Source of the DNA: an uncultured Eubacteriales bacterium
Lineage (GTDB): Bacteria > Bacillota > Clostridia > Oscillospirales > Oscillospiraceae
Direction of reading: 5' to 3'
Assembly: GCA_900556935.1 (NCBI GenBank)
Contig: USQL01000086.1
Location: 1-8,947, forward strand
DNA: 8,947 nucleotides
Shown: piece after piece, positions 1 to 5,450 of the stretch
Layout: the number at the start of each line of letters is the position of its first letter
Numbering within the stretch: position 1 is the first letter of the stretch
The notes under the pieces: generated by a model
Seen by the model: only the letters and a program-made list of their open reading frames with translations
Database searches by the model: none
What the model was told of the DNA's origin: nothing
Made by a program: the position numbers and the translations under genes

Positions 1-461
1 CGCTCCCGCTTGGCATAGCGGTAGCCCTCCCAGGGATTGGTGGGCAGGGCCCGGATGACACCGCCCGCGGCGTGGACAAAGGTGGTGTAGTTGGGGTAAT
101 AGGGCTCCGGGATAATCACCTCCGTATAGGGGTCCAGAATGCTCAGGCAGGTTAGCAGCAGAGCTTCGCTGCCGCCGGTGGTGATGAGAATATCCCGGGG
201 TGCCAGCTCCACCCCCAGGCGGGCATAGTACTTCCGCACCGCGTCAATCAGCTCCGGATTTCCAGGGGAGGCATCGTAGGCCAAGGTCTTGGCATCAAAC
301 CGCCGCACCGCCTCAAAATAGGCGCTGGGGGTGGGAATATCCGGCTGGCCGATATTTAGGTGGTAGATTTTCTTTCCCCGCTGCTCTGCCGCCACCGCCA
401 GGGGGTGGAACTTCCGCATAGGGGATGGCTCACATCGGTTTGCGTTGATGGAAATTTGCAT
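1..461 (-). CDS. Pyridoxal-phosphate aminotransferase (class I/II), N-terminal part, cut by window edge
   Basis: The first 153 codons of a fold-type I PLP aminotransferase (aspartate/alanine/aromatic aminotransferase superfamily) are present; the rest, including the PLP-binding lysine, lies beyond base 1. Visible landmarks are the N-terminal substrate-binding segment NIGQPDIPTP (about residues 36-45), the cofactor-phosphate loop TTGGSEALLL (about 93-102) and the EPYYPNY segment (about 118-124), where the tyrosine normally stacks near PLP. The start ATG at 461 has GGAGGGA at 467-473, 5 nt upstream. The gene begins 27 bp after the stop of the alanine symporter gene, with no terminator between, so the two are probably co-transcribed. 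That suggests, but does not prove, an amino-acid (perhaps alanine or aspartate) transamination role. Substrate cannot be assigned from this fragment. The superfamily call is secure. Confidence 0.9.
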   Translation of the reverse strand, partial: MQISINANRCEPSPMRKFHPLAVAAEQRGKKIYHLNIGQPDIPTPSAYFEAVRRFDAKTLAYDASPGNPELIDAVRKYYARLGVELAPRDILITTGGSEALLLTCLSILDPYTEVIIPEPYYPNYTTFVHAAGGVIRALPTNPWEGYRYAKRE

Positions 462-488
462 TTGTATCCCTCCAAAGGACGAGGTTCT

Positions 489-1847
489 TTATACCCTCTC
501 TTTTTTAGATTCCTTTTTATATTCCGTAACCAATCGCCGCAGCTCCGGGCTCAAGGCCAGTAGCGCCGCCAGATTGGGAAAGGCCATACAGCCATTGATA
601 ATCTCCGCCAGGAGCCACAGCGTTCCCGCCCGGGTGACCGCGCCCAGGAGGACCCCGGCCATCTGCATCCAGACAAAGCGTTTCCAGAACCCGGGGCCAA
701 ACAGGAACTGGCCGCATCGGGCCCCATAGAGCCCCCAGCCCAGGACCGTGGCAAAGGCAAAAATCGCCAGGAAAGCCGCCAGGCACACCGCCGCCCAGTC
801 CCCGCAGACCCGGGAGAACACCATTGTGGAGAGCTCTGCCCCGCAGTCCCGGCCATAGGGAATGGCCACGCCGCTGGTCAGCACCGCCAGCGCCGTTAAG
901 GTGCAGATCACAAGGGTGTCCACAAATACTTCCACAAGCCCCAGCATTCCCAGCTCTACGGGGCTCCCCGTCTCCGCCCCCGCGTAGGCCATGGAGGCCG
1001 TACCCATGCCCGCCTCGTTGGTAAAGATCCCCCGGGCGCAGCCGGTGCGCAGGCTTCCAAAGGCCGCCCCCAGGCACCCGCCGGTGACGGCCCGGGGCCG
1101 GAATGCCCCCACAAAAATAGCCCTCACCGCCTCCGGCAGCCGCTCCCGGCACCGGAAAATAACAAGCACACACAGCATCACATAGCCAACCGAGGCAGCC
1201 GGCACCATTCGCTCTGCCGCCGCCCCAATCCGTTTGGCCCCGCCAAACAGCACCAGGCCCACCGCAAGGGCCAGCACCAGGCCAATTGCCAGGTTTCCAA
1301 AAAAGCTTTCCGTTCGTCCGAAGGCGGAGAGGAGGCCGTTGACCGCCCCCACTACCGCGTTAATCTGGGTGGCATTGCCCACGCCAAAGGCGGCAATCAC
1401 CCCAAAGGCACAGTATATAGACGCAAGAAAATGCAGCTTTCGCGGAAGCCCCCGGGTAATCATATACATAGGCCCCCCCACCGGCTCCCCGTTTTGGAGT
1501 ACCCGATAGCGCCGGGCCAGTGTCACCTCGGCAAACTTGGTGCCCATGCCCAAAAGGCCGCACAGCCACATCCAGAAGACGGCCCCGGGCCCTCCCAGGC
1601 AGATGGCCCCGGTGACCCCTACGATGTTCCCGGTGCCCACCGTGGCCGCCAGAGCGGTGCACAGGGCCTGAAACGACGTGATGCCCCCTTGGGATTCCTT
1701 TCTCCCCAAAAGCCCAAAGGCCTTGGGAAAAAGCCGCAGCTGGGGAAACCGGGCGCTTACCGTCAGGTATAGCCCCGTCCCCGCCAGAAGCGTAATCATG
1801 GGGATGCCCCACAGAAAATCATACACACGTTGCAGCCAATCCAGCAT
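489..1847 (-). CDS. Sodium:alanine symporter, AGCS family
   Basis: A 452-residue polytopic membrane protein of the alanine/glycine:cation symporter (AGCS, AlsT/DagA-like) family, importing a small neutral amino acid with Na+ (or H+). Family landmarks in order are LAATVGTGNIVGV (about residues 66-78, containing the GTGN substrate/ion-site motif), GGPGAVFWMW (about 85-94), GMGTKFAE (about 100-107), GGPMYMITRG (about 124-133) and TNEAGMGTASMAYA in the middle of the protein. The length matches the family. The frame stays open upstream to about 2015, but the start at 1847 is preferred: it has AGGAGGT at 1851-1857, 3 nt upstream, and family proteins begin with a short segment like MLDWLQRVYDFLWGIP. 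The longer version would also add a basic, non-conserved 56-residue tail crossing the terminator of the gene before it. It is followed 27 bp later by an aminotransferase gene. Alanine is the likeliest substrate, by family only. Confidence 0.93.
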   Translation of the reverse strand: MLDWLQRVYDFLWGIPMITLLAGTGLYLTVSARFPQLRLFPKAFGLLGRKESQGGITSFQALCTALAATVGTGNIVGVTGAICLGGPGAVFWMWLCGLLGMGTKFAEVTLARRYRVLQNGEPVGGPMYMITRGLPRKLHFLASIYCAFGVIAAFGVGNATQINAVVGAVNGLLSAFGRTESFFGNLAIGLVLALAVGLVLFGGAKRIGAAAERMVPAASVGYVMLCVLVIFRCRERLPEAVRAIFVGAFRPRAVTGGCLGAAFGSLRTGCARGIFTNEAGMGTASMAYAGAETGSPVELGMLGLVEVFVDTLVICTLTALAVLTSGVAIPYGRDCGAELSTMVFSRVCGDWAAVCLAAFLAIFAFATVLGWGLYGARCGQFLFGPGFWKRFVWMQMAGVLLGAVTRAGTLWLLAEIINGCMAFPNLAALLALSPELRRLVTEYKKESKKERV

Positions 1848-1858
1848 GATACCTCCTA

Positions 1859-1887
1859 AGAATAGCACGCTTTCTCTATTTCTGCAA
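1859..1887 (-). promoter_or_regulatory. Possible promoter of the symporter-aminotransferase unit
   Basis: On the minus strand a TTGCAG -35-like box (1882-1887) is separated by 17 bp from TATTCT (1859-1864), which is preceded by TGC, giving an extended -10. It lies between the terminator of the upstream unit and the symporter gene, where a promoter is needed. A start about 7 nt downstream of the -10 would fall near 1852, inside the ribosome binding site (1851-1857). The real start may therefore be elsewhere, or the message nearly leaderless. Confidence 0.4.
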
Positions 1888-1916
1888 GATGGAAGCTTTC
1901 TTTTTTCAAATTTTCC

Positions 1917-1954
1917 AAAAAGAAGCAGCTGCCGAATCAACACAGCAGCTGCTT
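1917..1954 (-). terminator. Intrinsic terminator after the ArsC-family gene
   Basis: Perfect 10-bp stem AAGCAGCTGC (1945-1954 read on the minus strand) with GCAGCTGCTT (1923-1932), a 12-nt loop, then C and five T residues (1917-1921) on the minus strand. It sits 23 bp beyond the stop of the ArsC-family gene and closes the truA unit. On the plus strand the stem is followed by TTTT, so weak bidirectional activity is possible, but no plus-strand gene reads into it. Confidence 0.88.
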
Positions 1955-1977
1955 TTGTAGTATAATTTTTCTTTCGA

Positions 1978-2319
1978 TTATTCCCAGGTTTCCCAAATTT
2001 CCGGGCAGAACCCAACGGTTGCCTGTTTTCCGTTCCGGACCACCGGGGTTTTCATCAGCATGGGGTCGTCAAAAACCTTGTCCTCTTTTGCCCGTTCATC
2101 GGACATATATTTCATGTTGGTAATCTCCTGGGATTTTCCATCCCAGTCAATCAGCTTGTCGATGCCGCCCACGGCCCGGAGGACGCTGTCAAACTCCCGC
2201 CCGGACATTCCGTAGCGCTTCAGGTCGATGGACTGGAAGGGAATGCGGCGCTCCTTGAAATAGCGCTCCGCCTTTTTGGTATCGAAGCACTTGCTTTTTC
2301 CGAAAATCTGTATATTCAA
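1978..2319 (-). CDS. ArsC/Spx-family thioredoxin-fold protein (arsenate-reductase-like), TTG start
   Basis: A 113-residue protein of the ArsC/YffB/Spx family: beta strand MNIQIFG, a single N-terminal cysteine (Cys11) in KSKCFDTKKAERYF, and the late segment KTPVVRNGKQATVGF (about 90-104), whose Pro is the family's cis-proline. There is no CXXC as in redox-sensing Spx; Cys11 is followed by Phe-Asp-Thr, as in the CxDT pattern of arsenate-reductase-like YffB proteins. True arsenate reduction is unproven, because many family members have unknown substrates. I place the start at TTG 2317-2319, since GGAGGT (2326-2331) lies exactly 6 nt upstream; a GTG at 2340 would extend it by 7 residues without a comparable site. 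The TTG overlaps the truA stop (TTGA), implying translational coupling. The family call is firm, the function open. Confidence 0.85.
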   Translation of the reverse strand: MNIQIFGKSKCFDTKKAERYFKERRIPFQSIDLKRYGMSGREFDSVLRAVGGIDKLIDWDGKSQEITNMKYMSDERAKEDKVFDDPMLMKTPVVRNGKQATVGFCPEIWETWE

Positions 2320-3050
2320 TAGGTAACCTCCATCAGGCACAGGCCCTGGGGCGGTGCCAGGAAACCGGCCTGCTCCCGCTTTTGTCCGAACAGAGCAGGA
2401 ATGCTCTCCTCCGTCCGCTCCCCCCGGCCAACCTCCACCAGGGTGCCCACCAGAATGCGCACCATATTCTGCAAAAAACCGTTTCCCGTGACGGCGATTT
2501 GAATCTCCCGGCCCTTTTGCAGAACCTCGATACGGTCAATCCGGCGGACCGTGGATTTTTTCATCTTCTTATTCCCACAAAAGCAGGAAAAATCGTGCTC
2601 TCCCACCAAACGCTGGGCCGCCCGGTCCATGGCCGCCACGTCAAGCGGCTCCGGCATCACCCAAAGGAACCTGCGCCGGAAGACGCAGGGCTCCGGGCTG
2701 TTCCAAATCCGGTAGCGGTAGGTCTTCCCCACAGCATTCAGCCGGGCGTGAAACCGGGGCGCGGCCTCTTCACAGGAATATATGCCGATGTCCTCCGGCA
2801 GATACCTGCGAAGCGCCTCCAGGATTTCTCCGCAGGGCATGGTGCTCTGGCAGTGGAAATTCGCAATCTGGTGGGCCGCATGGACCCCGGCATCGGTTCG
2901 CCCGCTGCCGGAAACCTCGATGGGCTCCCCCAGAATGCGACTTAGGGTCGTCTCCAGCTTTCCCTGAATGGTCCCCTCCGCGCCGCCCAGACGCTGCCAG
3001 CCCTTGTAGCGGGTGCCGTCGTAACAGATATCCAGACGCAGATTACGCAT
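2316..3050 (-). CDS. truA: tRNA pseudouridine(38-40) synthase TruA
   Basis: A 244-residue TruA, which isomerises uridines 38-40 in the anticodon arm of many tRNAs. Landmarks are DGTRYKGWQ (residues 11-19), the catalytic motif GSGRTDAGVHA (48-58) with Asp53 as nucleophile, GKTYRYRIWN with the conserved active-site tyrosine, HDFSCF, and the C-terminal FLQNMVRILVGTLVEVGRG. Length and order are normal for the family. The start ATG (3050) is chosen because homology begins right there with MRNLRLDICYDG; the 31 in-frame codons upstream translate into unrelated sequence that belongs to another frame (the small ORF at 3043-3159). GGAGG lies 3 nt before the ATG, which is rather close. The start overlaps the small ORF by 8 nt and the stop overlaps the TTG of the ArsC-family gene, so all three are probably translated together. 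Confidence 0.96.
   Translation of the reverse strand: MRNLRLDICYDGTRYKGWQRLGGAEGTIQGKLETTLSRILGEPIEVSGSGRTDAGVHAAHQIANFHCQSTMPCGEILEALRRYLPEDIGIYSCEEAAPRFHARLNAVGKTYRYRIWNSPEPCVFRRRFLWVMPEPLDVAAMDRAAQRLVGEHDFSCFCGNKKMKKSTVRRIDRIEVLQKGREIQIAVTGNGFLQNMVRILVGTLVEVGRGERTEESIPALFGQKREQAGFLAPPQGLCLMEVTY
2326..2331 (-). promoter_or_regulatory. Ribosome binding site that sets the TTG start of the ArsC-family gene
   Basis: GGAGGT on the minus strand, 6 nt before TTG at 2319. It lies inside the last codons of truA, so the ribosome that terminates on truA ends within reach of it. Confidence 0.75.
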
Positions 3051-3159
3051 AGTCCTCCAGTTCCTCTCTGGCTTCCCGCTCGTTGTCGGCGGAAAACAGG
3101 AATTTTCCTCTTGCATCATAAACCTGAACATGTCCTTGAACATAGCGCATGGAATACAT
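3043..3159 (-). CDS. Small conserved-looking protein upstream of truA (38 aa), function unknown
   Basis: A 38-codon ORF (ATG 3159 to TAA 3043-3045) reads in a different frame from truA and overlaps its start by 8 nt. The peptide opens MYSMRYVQGHVQVYDARGKF and continues LFSADNEREAREELEDYA: a short beta-rich half with alternating hydrophobics (VQVYDARGKFLFSAD, like a beta hairpin), then an acidic amphipathic helix. It has no signal peptide, transmembrane segment or metal motif. The composition looks like a real folded mini-protein rather than noise, and the truA ribosome binding site lies inside its last codons, consistent with translational coupling. Its own upstream site (GGGTGA near 3166) is weak, and ATG 3150 is an alternative start. 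I recognise no named family. It could regulate truA translation or be an independent small protein. Confidence 0.6.
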   Translation of the reverse strand: MYSMRYVQGHVQVYDARGKFLFSADNEREAREELEDYA

Positions 3160-3242
3160 ATCCGTCACCCTGCCTTGCGGCCCTTTCCTTTGATGACAAC
3201 AGTATCTCATACATTAAGTCCAATAAAACGGACATTTAAAAC
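3160..3242 (-). other. 83-bp gap between the hydrolase gene and the truA group
   Basis: AT-rich spacer with no convincing terminator. A GATACT box with an upstream TG (around 3202-3210, minus strand) could be a weak -10, but it lacks a good -35. The simplest reading is that transcription from the HMA/hydrolase unit continues into the small ORF, truA and the ArsC-family gene, with possibly a weak internal promoter. Confidence 0.35.
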
Positions 3243-4166
3243 TTATTTCTCCACCTGGCTGTCCATCCACTTTGCCGTGAACTCGTAAATCTCCTGCCTG
3301 TTGATTTCGTTGAGAATCTCGTGGCGGCACAGGGGGAAAATCCGCTTGCTGACGTTTTTCATCCCCGCCTTTTGGAATTCCTCCGCCGCCCGGGTCACGC
3401 CCTTGCCATAGTTCCCCACAGGGTCATCCCCACCGGCGATAAACAGCACCGGCAGGTCCTTGTTCATCTTGGCCAGGTTCTCCTTCCGCTCAATGAACTG
3501 GATGCCTGTGAGCATATCCCGCAGGAGGCCTGTGCTGGCGGTAAAGCCGCAGCTGGGGTGGGCAATGTAGGCATCCACCTCTTTGGCATCCCTGGTCAGC
3601 CAGTCGTATTCCGTCCTGGGGTGCTCCACCCGCTTGTTGTAGCCGCCGAACACCAGGTTCTGCAAAACGTCGCTGGGGTTCTTCTCCCCAACCTTTTTGC
3701 AGGCCATGGCGCAGATGCCGATGGCCGCCGGGAGCATGGCCCGGGGCTGCCAGCCGGTGCCGCAGATCACCGCCGCGGCAATGCCGCTGTCCGGATAGAC
3801 CTCCAGAATGGTCCGGGCCATGAAGGAGCCCATAGAATGGCCGAAGAGAATATAGGGGATGTCCTTGTACTCGGTCATGGTCTTTTGCAGCAGCTTGTAG
3901 CTGTCGCTGACGGCGGTAAACCAGCCGCCCTCAAAGTAGCCCTGGGTGCCCTCCTTGCCCACGGTCCGGCCGTGGCCCATATGGTCCTCCGCCACCACCA
4001 GATAGCCAAGGCCGTTGAGGTACCCGGCAAAATCATCATACCGCTCAATATACTCCGCAATGCCGTGGACAATCTGTACCACCGCCTTGGGCGCTCCCTT
4101 GGGGCTCCACTGGCAGCAGTGGAGCCCTCCGATGCCATTGGAGGGAATCGTAAATTCTGTCCGCAT
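3243..4166 (-). CDS. Alpha/beta hydrolase, serine aminopeptidase S33 / monoglyceride lipase-like lysophospholipase
   Basis: A 307-residue cytoplasmic alpha/beta hydrolase of the Hydrolase_4 type (PldB/monoacylglycerol lipase-like), expected to cleave an acyl ester such as a monoglyceride or lysophospholipid. Seen in order are the oxyanion-side motif VHGIAEYIERYDDFAGYL (about 33-50), DHMGHG (61-66), the nucleophile elbow GHSMGS with Ser111, the acid residue in GGDDPVG (Asp248) and the catalytic histidine in CRHEILNE (His282). The full triad and family length are present, so it should be active. There is no signal peptide. The start ATG follows the stop of the HMA chaperone gene by 4 nt, with GGAG about 7 nt upstream lying across that stop, so translation is probably coupled. 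Pairing with a metal chaperone does not suggest a shared pathway. Substrate is unknown. Confidence 0.92.
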   Translation of the reverse strand: MRTEFTIPSNGIGGLHCCQWSPKGAPKAVVQIVHGIAEYIERYDDFAGYLNGLGYLVVAEDHMGHGRTVGKEGTQGYFEGGWFTAVSDSYKLLQKTMTEYKDIPYILFGHSMGSFMARTILEVYPDSGIAAAVICGTGWQPRAMLPAAIGICAMACKKVGEKNPSDVLQNLVFGGYNKRVEHPRTEYDWLTRDAKEVDAYIAHPSCGFTASTGLLRDMLTGIQFIERKENLAKMNKDLPVLFIAGGDDPVGNYGKGVTRAAEEFQKAGMKNVSKRIFPLCRHEILNEINRQEIYEFTAKWMDSQVEK

Positions 4167-4170
4167 GGCC

Positions 4171-4368
4171 CTACTCCGTTACCTGGTAGCCCGCATCCAG
4201 AATGGCCTTTTTGTAGTCCGCCTGCGCTGCCGTTCCCTGTACGGTGACGGTTTTTTCCTTCAGGTCCACTACCGCGCCGGTGGTGCCGGGGACGGCCAGA
4301 CAGGCCTTCTCCACCCGGGCCGCGCAGTGCTTGCACATCATACCTTCCACATGAATGACAATTTCCAT
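4171..4368 (-). CDS. Heavy-metal-associated (HMA) domain protein, CopZ-like
   Basis: A 65-residue stand-alone HMA domain with the ferredoxin-like beta-alpha-beta-beta-alpha-beta pattern. The metal-binding loop GMMCKHC supplies Cys12 and Cys15, matching the MxCxxC consensus for Cu(I) (or Zn/Cd) binding; the terminal segment DAGYQVTE matches the family's closing strand. Such proteins carry copper to P-type ATPases or regulators in the cytosol, but no copper ATPase or CsoR/CopY regulator is visible in this window. AGGAGG (4377-4382) lies 8 nt before the ATG. It is the first gene of a minus-strand unit whose second gene, a hydrolase, begins 4 nt after its stop. The metal specificity is inferred from the motif only. 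Confidence 0.93.
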   Translation of the reverse strand: MEIVIHVEGMMCKHCAARVEKACLAVPGTTGAVVDLKEKTVTVQGTAAQADYKKAILDAGYQVTE

Positions 4369-4414
4369 TGCTGAATCCTCCTGACTCCGGAAACCGGAAT
4401 TTCGTAATGTTCTA

Positions 4415-4446
4415 CGGGGAGTAAAAAAAGATTGACACCCTCCCCG
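4415..4446. repeat. Inverted repeat around the degV -35 box
   Basis: CGGGGAG (4415-4421) and CTCCCCG (4440-4446) are perfect 7-bp inverted arms separated by 18 bp that include a run of seven A residues and the plus-strand TTGACA. As DNA it could be an operator for degV. As RNA it would form a hairpin with a U-rich loop in the leader of the HMA transcript. It does not match a CopY or CsoR operator that I recognise. Confidence 0.5.
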
Positions 4447-4460
4447 CCGTATGATACTAT
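4432..4460 (+). promoter_or_regulatory. Promoter of degV (TTGACA-N17-TACTAT, extended -10)
   Basis: Consensus -35 TTGACA at 4432-4437, a 17-bp spacer, and TACTAT at 4455-4460 preceded by TGA (extended -10). The predicted start is near 4467, giving a leader of about 90 nt before degV. It is the only strong plus-strand promoter I see upstream of degV and the exporter gene. Confidence 0.75.
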
Positions 4461-4486
4461 TCTACCATATGTTTCGAAGAAAACAA
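4459..4486 (-). promoter_or_regulatory. Promoter of the HMA/hydrolase unit, overlapping the degV promoter
   Basis: On the minus strand TTGTTT (4481-4486), a 16-bp spacer, then TAGAAT (4459-4464) preceded by TGG (extended -10). The predicted start is near 4452, giving a leader of about 84 nt. The -10 shares bases 4459-4460 with the degV -10, so polymerase cannot occupy both at once. Confidence 0.55.
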
Positions 4487-4556
4487 GTAGCACTTTTCTG
4501 TGCATTCGGTATTTTGCCCCACAAACCATGAAAGAAAGGACGCAAAAGAAAACCAT

Positions 4557-5399
4557 ATGAAAATCAAAGTTACTTCCGACAGTACCTGCGATCTTCCGGC
4601 TTCTCTGCTGGAAAAATATGATATCGACCTGATGCCTCTGATTGTCATGAAGGATGATGAGGAATTTCTGGATAACGTCACCATCACCCCTGACGATATC
4701 TTCCGGCACGTGGCCCAGGGCGGAAGCCTGTGCGCCACCGCCGCCAGAAGCGTGGCCGTCTACCAGGAGCTGTTTTCCAAGTACGCGGAGGAATACGACG
4801 GCATCATTCATATCAATCTTGGTTCCGGCTTCTCTTCCAGCTATCAGAACGCCTTTCTCGCCGCGCAGAAATTTCCGAATGTGCGGGTGGTAGACTCCCA
4901 GAACCTGTGCTGCGGCCAGGGTCTGCTGGCCCTGAAGGCCGCCCAGCTTGCCGAAGCGGGTGTGGAGCTGGATGAAATTGTCCGGATTCTTACGGACTAT
5001 GTTCCCAAAATCGAAACCAGCTTTGTGCTGGACCGCCTGGACTACATGGTCAAGGGCGGCCGCTGCTCCACCGTCACCGCCCTGGGGGCCAACCTTCTGA
5101 ACCTGAAGCCCTGCATTGAGCTGCGGGACGGCAAGATGAGTGTGGGCAAAAAGTACCGGGGGCACTACGACAAGTGCCTTGCAAACTATGTCAAGGAGCG
5201 CTTGGCCCAGCGGGAGGACATTGACCGCAGTGTGCTGGTCCTGGTCTATACCCAGGTGGATGCCCCCTGCATGGCCGCCGTTCAGGAGGCCCTGAGCCAG
5301 TGCGGCAAGTTTGACGTTGTTTACGAGGCTGTGGCAGGCTGCACCATCTCTTGCCACTGCGGCCCCAATACCCTGGGCGTGATTTTTGCCAGAAAATAA
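4557..5399 (+). CDS. DegV family fatty-acid-binding protein (FakB-like)
   Basis: A 280-residue DegV domain protein. In Firmicutes the characterised members (FakB) hold a fatty acid for phosphorylation by the kinase FakA, feeding exogenous or recycled acyl chains to phospholipid synthesis. Seen here are the opening KVTSDSTCDLP (4-14), a TAARS segment with Thr61 where FakB has its TSQPS motif, GSGFSSSYQNAF (89-100) with Ser93, VVDSQNL (111-117), LDRLDYMVKGGR (158-169) and a closing SCHCGPNTLGVIF (265-277) with the family histidine. No FakA gene is nearby, so the partner is unlinked. The start is placed at 4557 because family homology begins there; the best purine-rich site, GAAAGGA (4534-4540), is 16 nt upstream, unusually far. 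The gene ends at a strong terminator. Confidence 0.93.
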   Translation: MKIKVTSDSTCDLPASLLEKYDIDLMPLIVMKDDEEFLDNVTITPDDIFRHVAQGGSLCATAARSVAVYQELFSKYAEEYDGIIHINLGSGFSSSYQNAFLAAQKFPNVRVVDSQNLCCGQGLLALKAAQLAEAGVELDEIVRILTDYVPKIETSFVLDRLDYMVKGGRCSTVTALGANLLNLKPCIELRDGKMSVGKKYRGHYDKCLANYVKERLAQREDIDRSVLVLVYTQVDAPCMAAVQEALSQCGKFDVVYEAVAGCTISCHCGPNTLGVIFARK

Positions 5400-5409
5400 T
5401 CGAAACGCA

Positions 5410-5437
5410 GGCCACCGGGGGTCCCGGTGGCCTTTTT
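5410..5437 (+). terminator. Intrinsic terminator between degV and the exporter gene
   Basis: GGCCACCGGG (5410-5419), loop GGT, CCCGGTGGCC (5423-5432) form a perfect 10-bp GC-rich stem followed by TTTTT (5433-5437). It starts 10 bp after the degV stop, and its U-tract ends 2 bases before the AAGGAG of the next gene. Confidence 0.93.
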
Positions 5438-5450
5438 CCAAGGAGCGGCT

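Noticed and set aside
1848..2015. N-terminal extension of the symporter by 56 codons
   Set aside because: It would run through the terminator at 1917-1954 and past a good ribosome binding site, and the added residues do not look like the family.
3321..4247. 308-codon plus-strand frame opposite the hydrolase gene
   Set aside because: Antisense to a gene with a complete catalytic triad; Ala/Gly/His-rich sequence without recognisable domains.
4383..4470. Copper-responsive operator (CopY or CsoR type) before the HMA gene
   Set aside because: No TACAnnTGTA and no convincing CsoR-type G-tract palindrome; the inverted repeat there does not match either pattern.
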